Shown here: positions 16,419-23,389 of the stretch, one piece after another
Position numbering within the stretch: position 1 is the first letter of the stretch
Layout: every line of letters begins with the position of its first letter
Assembly (NCBI GenBank): GCA_047639575.1
Contig: JBLIOB010000008.1
Span: forward strand, 1-39,308
Reading direction: 5' to 3'
Source: JBLIOB01 sp047639575
GTDB lineage: Bacteria > Bacteroidota > Bacteroidia > Flavobacteriales_D > Parvicellaceae
DNA: 39,308 nt
Position numbers and translations under genes: made by a program
The notes under the pieces: generated by a model
Told to the model about the DNA's origin: nothing
Database searches by the model: none
Seen by the model: only the letters and a program-made list of their open reading frames with translations

Positions 16419-18212
16419 ATGAAATCTATACGCCTCATTTTGACCGTCTCGGTCATGTCATTATTTTTAGTTTTTGCTTGTAAAAAAGAGGAGCCTACTC
16501 CTAATGCACCAGGTCCAACCCCAGCGGGAGGGTCCGGTATCCCAGGTGGAATTTCTAGCGGATCTTCAATGTTGACCTCAATTGGAGGAGTTGTAATAGA
16601 CGAGTCTGAAGCGCCAATTGAAAATGCACTGGTGACTATAGATGCATATTCGATGTTAACAGATGCAAATGGTGTTTTCGTTTTTAGAGATATAAGTGTA
16701 GGTTCAAAAAGAACTTATATTGAAATAGAGAAATCAGGATATTTTCACGGATCAAGAGCAGTAAAACCTATGGCAAGTGGGTTGTCAGAAGTGAAAATTG
16801 TACTTCTTGATCAAACCATTGTTGGAAGTGTTGGGAATGCAATAGGCGGACCTGTAAACGTTCCAGGAGGAGCACAAGTGGTATTTACAGCAAATGATGT
16901 TACTAATGCCGATGGTTCAGCATACAGTGGAAATGTGAATGTTGCGGCACACTATCTAGACCCAAATTTAAATTCTACATATGATGAAATGCCAGGAGAT
17001 TTAATGGCTTTAGATTCTAATGTTGACGAAGTAATTTTGTCCACATTCGGGATGATTGCTGTTGAATTAACTGACGATGCTGGTCAAGAATTAATTGTTG
17101 CGGATGGTGAGACTGTTGAATTGAGAATTCCTTTAACTGGAGATTATTTGGCTAATGCCCCAACGACTATTGATCTGTGGTATTTTGATGATGTGGAAGG
17201 AGCTTGGAAACAAGAAGGGACTGCAACTTTAGTTGGCAATGAGTATGTTGGAGAAGTAAGTCATTTTACTTTCTGGAATTGTGATGTGCCGTCTTCTATT
17301 GTAGATCTTTCTGGATCTGTTTTCGCTAGTTCTATTGCGGTGCAAGGAGTAAGAGTAAAGGTTAGAGGTGCTACTGGAGGTGGAGGTGGATCCGTATATA
17401 CGAATGCGGCAGGAGAGTTTTCTGGTGGCATTGCAATGGGAGTAGATCTTATTCTTGAATTATTTGATGAGTGTGGAACTTTAATTTATACGAATACTTA
17501 TGGTCCTTATTCCGTCAATACGACTTTGCCTAACATAGATATTGGTGCTGCTATTGCTTCAAGTTCTGGAGCATTGCAAGCCACATTGACTGATTGTTCT
17601 GGTGATCCTACGTCTAATGGCGTTCTACATGTCAATATTGGAGGAACTAATAAAGTTTTATTTGCAGATGCAAGTGGCGTTATTTCCACAACATTAATGT
17701 ATTGTGCCGCAACGTCTGTTTCGGCAACCGGGTACGATTTTGTAACGGGTTTAGCTAGCGACCCTGTGGTTATGTCGGTAGGCAGTTCTATGAATTTTGG
17801 TTCGTTTTCAATGTGTGATACCGTTTTGGCTGATTATATGAACTTCACGGTTGACACCGTTGCATCTTCATTGACTAATTTAATAGGTGATTCTGTAGGG
17901 TATTATGTTGATTCACTCGGTCAAGAGTTTTTAATTGGAATGAATATGGCTGGGTCAGAGGCTCTTCAGATCGGCTTTTTAATCCCTCCGGCTGGTGTTG
18001 GAACATTCGCAGCTGACTCCACTCAAACGTACTATATAGGTGGAGTTGTATTTGGAGCAGGTGGAAATGCTAATGTAACATTTACTACTTATGGAGTAAA
18101 CGTAGGTTCTTATTGTGAAGGCACATTTAGTGGAACTGTGAACGATTTATTCGGGGGAGGCGGAATCTATACAATATCAGGAAGTTTTAGATGCCGTAGG
18201 AAATTGCAGTAA
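16419..18212 (+). CDS. Large multidomain surface or periplasmic lipoprotein with carboxypeptidase-regulatory-like repeats
   Basis: The 597-residue protein has a lipoprotein signal (MKSIRLILTVSVMSLFLVFAC), then a low-complexity Pro/Gly/Ser linker to ~50. Residues ~56-115 are a carboxypeptidase regulatory-like fold (GGVVIDESEAPIENALVTID, TDANGVFVFRDI). Residues ~140-285 form a long beta-rich module (NVAAHYLDPN, MPGDLMALDSN, LSTFGMIAVELTDDAG, WYFDDVEGAWKQEGTA, VSHFTFWNCD) that to my memory resembles the extracellular region shared with animal FAM171/CILP proteins. Two more regulatory-like modules follow (~295-370 and ~382-440), then a distinct C-terminal domain (~465-597) of unknown kind. K residues follow the lipobox cysteine. 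Function unknown. It ends 9 bases before a very strong terminator. The protein is cysteine-bearing, with pairs in its last modules that may form disulfides. Confidence 0.85.
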   Translation: MKSIRLILTVSVMSLFLVFACKKEEPTPNAPGPTPAGGSGIPGGISSGSSMLTSIGGVVIDESEAPIENALVTIDAYSMLTDANGVFVFRDISVGSKRTYIEIEKSGYFHGSRAVKPMASGLSEVKIVLLDQTIVGSVGNAIGGPVNVPGGAQVVFTANDVTNADGSAYSGNVNVAAHYLDPNLNSTYDEMPGDLMALDSNVDEVILSTFGMIAVELTDDAGQELIVADGETVELRIPLTGDYLANAPTTIDLWYFDDVEGAWKQEGTATLVGNEYVGEVSHFTFWNCDVPSSIVDLSGSVFASSIAVQGVRVKVRGATGGGGGSVYTNAAGEFSGGIAMGVDLILELFDECGTLIYTNTYGPYSVNTTLPNIDIGAAIASSSGALQATLTDCSGDPTSNGVLHVNIGGTNKVLFADASGVISTTLMYCAATSVSATGYDFVTGLASDPVVMSVGSSMNFGSFSMCDTVLADYMNFTVDTVASSLTNLIGDSVGYYVDSLGQEFLIGMNMAGSEALQIGFLIPPAGVGTFAADSTQTYYIGGVVFGAGGNANVTFTTYGVNVGSYCEGTFSGTVNDLFGGGGIYTISGSFRCRRKLQ

Positions 18213-18220
18213 CGTCTAAT

Positions 18221-18260
18221 AACAAAAAAGCCCGAAGGATTTCCTTCGGGCTTTTTTGTT
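18221..18260. terminator. Strong bidirectional rho-independent terminator
   Basis: A perfect 19-bp inverted repeat (18221-18239 with 18242-18260) has a GC-rich core GCCCGAAGGA/TCCTTCGGGC, a two-base loop plus flexible ends, and A-tract and T-tract flanks. It lies between the lipoprotein gene (plus) and lpd (minus), which converge on it, so it serves both. Confidence 0.95.
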
Positions 18261-18274
18261 AAAAGTATTTTAGT

Positions 18275-19663
18275 CTACATGTGAATCACTTCATCATAGG
18301 CAGCTGCGGCTGCTTCCATGATCGCTTCACTCATTGTAGGATGAGGATGCACCGTTTTCACTAATGTCATTCCTGTTGTTTCTAGTTTTCTAATCGCAAC
18401 GATCTCCGCAATCATTTCCGTTACATTTGCGCCAATCATATGACCTCCAAGAAGCTCACCGTATTTGGCATCAAATATTAACTTAACGAATCCATCTTTA
18501 TGCCCAGATGCTGATGCCTTACCTGAAGCAGAGAAAGGAAATTTTCCAATCTTAACTTCATGTCCAGCTTCTATAGCTGCAGCTTCTGTCATTCCAACAG
18601 AGGCAACTTCAGGAGCACAATAAGTACATCCTGGGATATTACCGTAATCCAAAGCTTCCGGATGATGTCCAGCAATTTTTTCAACACAAATGATTCCTTC
18701 AGCTGATGCTACGTGAGCAAGTGCAGGTCCTGGAACGATATCGCCAATTGCGAAGTAGCCCGGGATGTTAGTTTGATAGAAATCGTTCACCAATACTTTG
18801 CCTTTATCAGTAACAATTCCAACATCTTCCAGACCAATGTTCTCAATGTTTGATACAATTCCAACTGCAGATAGTACGATTTCAGCTTCTATTATTTCTT
18901 CGCCTTTTTTCGTTTTTACAGTTGCCTTGCAAAGTTTACCAGAAGTGTCTACAGACTCAACTGATGAATTCGTTTTGATTTTAATTCCTTGTTTCTTTAA
19001 AGAGCGTTCTAACTGTTTAGACACATCTGCATCTTCTACAGGAAGGATATTAGGCATGAATTCTACGATAGTAACTTCAACGCCCATAGACTTGTAGAAG
19101 TATGCGAATTCAACTCCAATCGCACCTGACCCAACTACGATCATTGACTTTGGAAGTTCAGGTAATACTAGAGCTTCTCTATATCCGATGATTTTCTTAC
19201 CGTCTTGAGGTAAATTAGGAAGTTCTCTGGATCTAGCTCCAGTTGCGATAATGATGCTTGAACCACTGTACTCAGTTACCTTGCCTTTATCATCTGTTAC
19301 ATCAACTTTTTTACCTGGTTTTACCTTCCCAGTTCCGTTGATTACATCGATTTTATTCTTTTTCATGAGAAACTGAACTCCACCACTCATGCCATTAGCA
19401 ACGTCTCTACTTCTTTTTACGATAGCTGGAAAATCAGCCTTTGGTTCTTTAACACTAATGCCGTAATCACTAGCGTGATTGATGTAGTCAAATACGTTGG
19501 CACTCTTTAAAAGAGCCTTAGTAGGTATACATCCCCAGTTTAAACAAATACCACCAAGAGACTCTTTCTCAATAACGGCAGTTTTAAGTCCTAATTGTGA
19601 AGCTCTAATTGCGGTAACATATCCACCTGGCCCACTTCCAACAACAATAACATCGTAACTCAT
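18275..19663 (-). CDS. lpd: Dihydrolipoyl dehydrogenase (E3)
   Basis: The 462-residue flavoprotein reoxidises lipoamide in 2-oxoacid dehydrogenase and glycine cleavage complexes, passing electrons to NAD. It shows the FAD-binding GSGPGGY at the N-terminus, the redox disulfide Cys40/Cys45 in GGICLNWGCIP, an NAD-binding GSGAIGVEFAYFY near 180, the second FAD motif GYFAIGDIV, and the C-terminal acid-base pair HPHPTMSEAIMEA. Length is normal. No E1 or E2 gene is near, so it stands alone, as is frequent in this phylum. It diverges from the M61 peptidase gene across 102 bases containing a short palindrome. Confidence 0.96.
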   Translation of the reverse strand: MSYDVIVVGSGPGGYVTAIRASQLGLKTAVIEKESLGGICLNWGCIPTKALLKSANVFDYINHASDYGISVKEPKADFPAIVKRSRDVANGMSGGVQFLMKKNKIDVINGTGKVKPGKKVDVTDDKGKVTEYSGSSIIIATGARSRELPNLPQDGKKIIGYREALVLPELPKSMIVVGSGAIGVEFAYFYKSMGVEVTIVEFMPNILPVEDADVSKQLERSLKKQGIKIKTNSSVESVDTSGKLCKATVKTKKGEEIIEAEIVLSAVGIVSNIENIGLEDVGIVTDKGKVLVNDFYQTNIPGYFAIGDIVPGPALAHVASAEGIICVEKIAGHHPEALDYGNIPGCTYCAPEVASVGMTEAAAIEAGHEVKIGKFPFSASGKASASGHKDGFVKLIFDAKYGELLGGHMIGANVTEMIAEIVAIRKLETTGMTLVKTVHPHPTMSEAIMEAAAAAYDEVIHM

Positions 19664-19678
19664 AATTTCTTTGTTTAA

Positions 19679-19694
19679 CTCAATAACTATTGAG
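19679..19694. promoter_or_regulatory. Short palindrome between lpd and the M61 gene
   Basis: CTCAATA and TATTGAG form a perfect 7-bp inverted repeat separated by two bases, 16 bases upstream of the lpd ATG. It may be an operator for a dimeric regulator or a small leader hairpin. I find no convincing TAnnTTTG promoter for either gene in this gap. Confidence 0.3.
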
Positions 19695-19765
19695 AGTGGC
19701 GAATTTAATAAAACTTCACTTATTAAGGTTTATTTTGGGTAAGTTTAACGCCCAAACTAGGCACT

Positions 19766-21478
19766 ATGAAATATTCTTTTTCAATGGACAATCCAAGTAA
19801 ACAATATTTGGATATTACATTAGAAATAGAACAGGTAAACGAAGAATCGCTAACAGTCCAGTTACCGGCATGGCGTCCAGGTAGATACGAAATTGCAAAT
19901 TTTGCAAAAAACATTCAAAAATTTGAAGCTTTTGGAGCGGATGGACAACCTGTTTCTTACCATAAAACGACTAAAGATCAATGGGTTATTGAAGCGGCTG
20001 ATCAATCAGTAATTACAATAAAATATAATTACTACGCGGCAGAACTAACGGCTGGTTCAACTTGGCTGGATGATTCACAAATGTATGTCAATCCTGTAAA
20101 TTGCTGCTTGTATGTTGAAGGTAGAGAGAGCGAGGAATGTGAAGTTACGTTAAATGTGCCCTATCCATTTGAAGTTGCTACTGGGTTACTTAAAAAAGAA
20201 CCATTGGTCTTGATGGCTTCTGATTTTCAGGAGTTAGCTGATTCACCATTTATCGCAAGTGGTTCACTACAACATGAAGATTACGAAATTGATGGTTGCA
20301 CTTTTCATATTTGGTTTCAAGGTGAAATAAAGCCGAACTGGGCTAAAGTACAGTTAGACTTTGAGCGTTTTACCGCTAAACAAATTGAGGCTTTTGGAGA
20401 TTTTCCAGTTAAAGAATTCCATTTTCTCTTTCAAATAACGACCTATCTCTCCTACCATGGAGTGGAACATTTAACGTCAACCGTATGTCAACTCGGGCCA
20501 AGTTACGATGTAATGGGGGACAAGTACGTTAATTTGCTAGGTGTTGCAAGTCATGAATTATATCATGTTTGGAATGTGAAGAACGTACGGCCTAAGGCCA
20601 TGCTACCATACGATTTTAAGGCCGAAAACTACTCAGAATTGGGCTATGTGTACGAAGGAGTTACTACATACATGGGCGACAAATTTTTGTTTTCTTCCGG
20701 GGTGTTCGATGAGCATCAGTACTTTAAAGAAATAGGTGAATACGTTGAAAGACATTTGCACAACGGTGGTCGATTTATTAGATCGGTAGCGGAAAGTTCA
20801 CATGACACCTGGCTAGATGGATATGTCTTAGGAGCGCCAAACCGAAAGACTTCTATTTACACGGAAGGGTGCTTATTCTCTTTTATCCTAGATGTTAAAC
20901 TCAAAACTAGCGTTAAATCTAACGGAGGTTTAGATGAAGTTATGAAGATGCTTTACGTTAATTTCGGCAAGCAAAATATAGGGTATTCTAAAGCAGATTA
21001 TATTGAAGCGGCTAACGAAATAGCCGGTCAAGATGTAAGTAAGTTGTTTTCAGATTTGTTGGATAGCGCAGTTACATATGAACCTGAACTAGTTTGGGCT
21101 TTAAATGAAATTGGACTTAAGTTGATAAGTGCTGACGACAAGTCATGGTCTAAAAGGTTTGGTATAAAAGGTTCCTATAAAGATGGGAAATACGTTGTGG
21201 GTGATGTGCTGATGAATTCTGATGCAGATCAATTCAATTTGATTCGAAAAGATATTATTGTAGCCGTAAATGGAATTGCCGTAGAAGGAGACTTGGATAA
21301 ATGGCTGGATTATTTTGGAAAAGGGCAGCAAGAACTTGGAGTTATCCGCAACGGTAAACTTGGGGCAGTCCGAATAGATCCAGATTTTGGAAAAGGATAT
21401 AAAAAAGTAACGATTCAAAAACAGAGTGCATGCACAGATGTGCAAGAGCTTAATTTTGAAAATTGGTTGAACAAATGA
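19766..21478 (+). CDS. M61-family (glycyl aminopeptidase-like) zinc peptidase with PDZ domain
   Basis: The 570-residue protein has the M61 N-terminal beta domain (LPAWRPGRYEIANFAKN), a thermolysin-like catalytic domain with zinc motif H263-E264-L-Y-H267 in VASHELYHVWNVKNVRP, the third ligand Glu298 in YEGVTTYMGD, and a C-terminal PDZ region (~465-550; VGDVLMNSDADQ, RKDIIVAVNGIAV). Family members cut after N-terminal glycine or alanine. There is no signal peptide, so it is probably cytoplasmic, unlike many exported relatives. Its stop codon overlaps the start of the next gene (ATGA), which couples it to two small membrane proteins. The start at 19766 is supported by the M61 fold beginning at residue 1. 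Confidence 0.9.
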   Translation: MKYSFSMDNPSKQYLDITLEIEQVNEESLTVQLPAWRPGRYEIANFAKNIQKFEAFGADGQPVSYHKTTKDQWVIEAADQSVITIKYNYYAAELTAGSTWLDDSQMYVNPVNCCLYVEGRESEECEVTLNVPYPFEVATGLLKKEPLVLMASDFQELADSPFIASGSLQHEDYEIDGCTFHIWFQGEIKPNWAKVQLDFERFTAKQIEAFGDFPVKEFHFLFQITTYLSYHGVEHLTSTVCQLGPSYDVMGDKYVNLLGVASHELYHVWNVKNVRPKAMLPYDFKAENYSELGYVYEGVTTYMGDKFLFSSGVFDEHQYFKEIGEYVERHLHNGGRFIRSVAESSHDTWLDGYVLGAPNRKTSIYTEGCLFSFILDVKLKTSVKSNGGLDEVMKMLYVNFGKQNIGYSKADYIEAANEIAGQDVSKLFSDLLDSAVTYEPELVWALNEIGLKLISADDKSWSKRFGIKGSYKDGKYVVGDVLMNSDADQFNLIRKDIIVAVNGIAVEGDLDKWLDYFGKGQQELGVIRNGKLGAVRIDPDFGKGYKKVTIQKQSACTDVQELNFENWLNK

Positions 21479-22008
21479 GTAAAAAGAAAAAAGCACCTAA
21501 AGTAGGTGCGTCAAAGGCAGTTATAATCCTTACGATTCTAAGTGTTCTCGGCAGTATGATTAGCGGAGTCTCAGATATGAGCTGGAGTAAAGTGGCCGAA
21601 GCATCAGCAACCGGAGAATTCGATAAATCAAGCCCTAAAGTCGTTGAGCTGATGAATGGGACCGATTCCAAGCCAGGGAAATTAGTTGAATGGAAAGAAG
21701 ATGGCATTGACACTTCCGAAGAAGGTTTAATGAGAATTAGCGACATGTTTTTTTATGTTGCACTTCTAAATATTCCCGTACTTCTGGGAGTAATGTTAAT
21801 GTTTTTTAAAATAAAGATTGGGTTTGAAATATATGTTGTTGGGCAAATTGCATATATGTTGCTTCCTATCTATTACTTAGGTCTAAATTTTTACCCTAAT
21901 TTTAGGGCTTTAACGTACGGTGATATTGCAGTCATGTTATTGTTTATTGTAATGTGGGGGATTCAACGAAAAATGTTTAGTAAAAATGGGAATATTAAAG
22001 CATCCTAA
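21475..22008 (+). CDS. Small polytopic membrane protein, unknown function
   Basis: Starting at ATG 21475, which overlaps the M61 stop codon by four bases, the product has 177 residues. A lysine-rich N-terminus (MSKKKKAPKVGASK) precedes four predicted helices: one near 15-35, an acidic soluble loop of ~55 residues (EASATGEFDKSSPKVVELMNG lies within it), then three helices at ~90-165. I do not recognise a named family. Its tight coupling with the peptidase upstream and a similar protein downstream suggests a small membrane module, but nothing in the sequence names the job. Confidence 0.75.
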   Translation: MSKKKKAPKVGASKAVIILTILSVLGSMISGVSDMSWSKVAEASATGEFDKSSPKVVELMNGTDSKPGKLVEWKEDGIDTSEEGLMRISDMFFYVALLNIPVLLGVMLMFFKIKIGFEIYVVGQIAYMLLPIYYLGLNFYPNFRALTYGDIAVMLLFIVMWGIQRKMFSKNGNIKAS

Positions 22009-22492
22009 AGTCCAGTGGCTAAAGCGAATAGTTTTTGGCCGAAAAGACCCAAATCAGGTTCTCAAATGGACATGTCTACTGTTGTTTTGGTGGAGCGTCC
22101 TCGTGCTAATTTTGTTTGTAGGTCTGGGCTTAATGCAAATGTTTCTGCCTTCGGATTCTTCTTACTATGAAGGGTTAAAAGAACTTAAAGACCAGGGACC
22201 CGCATTCTTTTTCATTTATGCAGGCTGTCATTTAATTAGTATGATTTCAATTGCATTGATTTACCGACTAAAAATAGTTGGAATATTAATTTATGCGATA
22301 ATCAGTATGCTTCTTGTGTTTCTTCCAATGATATACTGGTCGGAATTTCTTACTGAATCATTGATTTTTACTTTAATCTGTATCATCTTATTTACGGTCC
22401 ATCTAGGATCGATGGGTAAAAAAGAGAATGCTAAAGATGATGACGATCCTGAAATAGTGGAAGCGGAAATTATTGAGCTAGACCGGCAATAA
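21986..22492 (+). CDS. Small four-helix membrane protein, unknown function
   Basis: The 168-residue product starts at ATG 21986, 23 bases inside the gene before it. Helices lie near 27-50, 72-93, 97-118 and 122-142, and the C-terminus is a strongly acidic soluble tail (DDDDPEIVEAEIIELDRQ). The general layout (helix, loop, three helices) mirrors that of the preceding protein, so the two may be distant paralogues. It converges on ridA and its last 23 bases overlap that gene's end on the opposite strand. There is no terminator between them. Confidence 0.7.
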   Translation: MGILKHPKVQWLKRIVFGRKDPNQVLKWTCLLLFWWSVLVLILFVGLGLMQMFLPSDSSYYEGLKELKDQGPAFFFIYAGCHLISMISIALIYRLKIVGILIYAIISMLLVFLPMIYWSEFLTESLIFTLICIILFTVHLGSMGKKENAKDDDDPEIVEAEIIELDRQ

Positions 22493-22853
22493 CAGTTATC
22501 TCAACATTAACGTTCTTTGGTAAAACACTTACCTGAACGCATTCTCTCGCTGGGAAATTGGAACTAAAATAAGAACCGTAAACTTCGTTTATTCTTGAGA
22601 AGTTTCCCATGTCGGAAATGAAAATAGAGCATTTTATTACATTAGAAAAGTCGCAGCCAGCTTCTATTAACACCGCCTCAATATTTTTCATTACCTGATG
22701 CGTCTCCGCCTCAATTGTATCTAGAATTAACTCTCCAGAAGAAGGGTTAATGGCAATTTGCCCACTCATGTACAATATTCCGTTGAAAGCAACGGCTTGA
22801 CTATAGGGACCTATAGGAGCCGGTGCATTCTCAGTTTCGATTATTCTATTCAT
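22470..22853 (-). CDS. ridA: RidA-family enamine/imine deaminase
   Basis: I start at ATG 22853 (127 residues), since MNRIIETENAPAPIGPYSQA is the usual N-terminus; the ATG overlaps the slyD stop by eight bases (ATGAATAG). The family core (GPYSQAVAFNGILYMSGQI, NIEAVLIEAGCDFSNVIK, FPARECVQVSVLPKNVNVEI) is complete, with the catalytic arginine in PARECVQV. It hydrolyses reactive 2-aminoacrylate and related enamines, protecting PLP enzymes. It is cytoplasmic and trimeric in relatives. The C-terminal residues (VIAGLAQ) overlap the end of the membrane-protein gene on the other strand by 23 bases. Confidence 0.93.
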   Translation of the reverse strand: MNRIIETENAPAPIGPYSQAVAFNGILYMSGQIAINPSSGELILDTIEAETHQVMKNIEAVLIEAGCDFSNVIKCSIFISDMGNFSRINEVYGSYFSSNFPARECVQVSVLPKNVNVEITVIAGLAQ

Positions 22854-23340
22854 GGTTATGACCGTGTGGGCCATGTGCGTGGCCATGCGTAATTTCTTCT
22901 TGTTCTGCTTCTCTTACATCAGTCACTTCAATTTCGAAATGAAGTGTTTCTCCGGCTAGAGGATGGTTTAAATCTAATGTCACTTCTTCATCCTTGATAA
23001 GTGTTACGGTAGCTACTGCCGGACCTTGGTTCGTTTCAACTTGAACTTGCATTCCCTGAGTTAGTGTTTCGTCACCTTCTCCTTTAAATCCGCTCAACGG
23101 TACTATTTGAACCATGTTGTCTTGATATTCTCCATACCCTTTTTCTGGTTCTACTACTGCTGTGAACTCTTCACCTTTCATTTTACCTACAAGTTGTTCT
23201 TCTAGTCCTGGGATTATATTACCATGACCTTGAAGGATTGACAACGGTCCTCTTTCTTCATTCGACTGGTCTAAAATGTCTCCATTTTCGTTTTTCAAAG
23301 TGTAGTGCATCGTTACTACAGTGTCTGGTGTTACTCTCAT
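22846..23340 (-). CDS. slyD: SlyD-type FKBP peptidyl-prolyl cis-trans isomerase
   Basis: The 164-residue protein has the FKBP core split by an insert-in-flap chaperone domain (GEEFTAVVEPEKGYGEYQDNM region, ~55-120), and ends in a His-rich metal-binding tail (HGHAHGPHGHNHE) like nickel-binding SlyD. It is a cytoplasmic folding helper and metallochaperone by family knowledge. A strong Bacteroidota promoter lies immediately upstream, with the -7 element only four bases from the ATG, so the mRNA is probably leaderless or nearly so. ridA follows with an 8-base overlap. Confidence 0.94.
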   Translation of the reverse strand: MRVTPDTVVTMHYTLKNENGDILDQSNEERGPLSILQGHGNIIPGLEEQLVGKMKGEEFTAVVEPEKGYGEYQDNMVQIVPLSGFKGEGDETLTQGMQVQVETNQGPAVATVTLIKDEEVTLDLNHPLAGETLHFEIEVTDVREAEQEEITHGHAHGPHGHNHE

Positions 23341-23344
23341 GGCG

Positions 23345-23374
23345 CAAATATAATTATAAGAACTTATTTACAAA
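23345..23374 (-). promoter_or_regulatory. Consensus Bacteroidota promoter of slyD-ridA
   Basis: TTTG (23374-23371), an 18-base spacer and TATATTTG (23352-23345) match the -33/-7 consensus exactly. The slyD ATG begins at 23340, four bases after the -7 element. Start-site spacing known for this group would put +1 at or beside the A of the ATG, leaving no room for a ribosome-binding site. Confidence 0.65.
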
Positions 23375-23389
23375 GGATTTTTATCGCTT

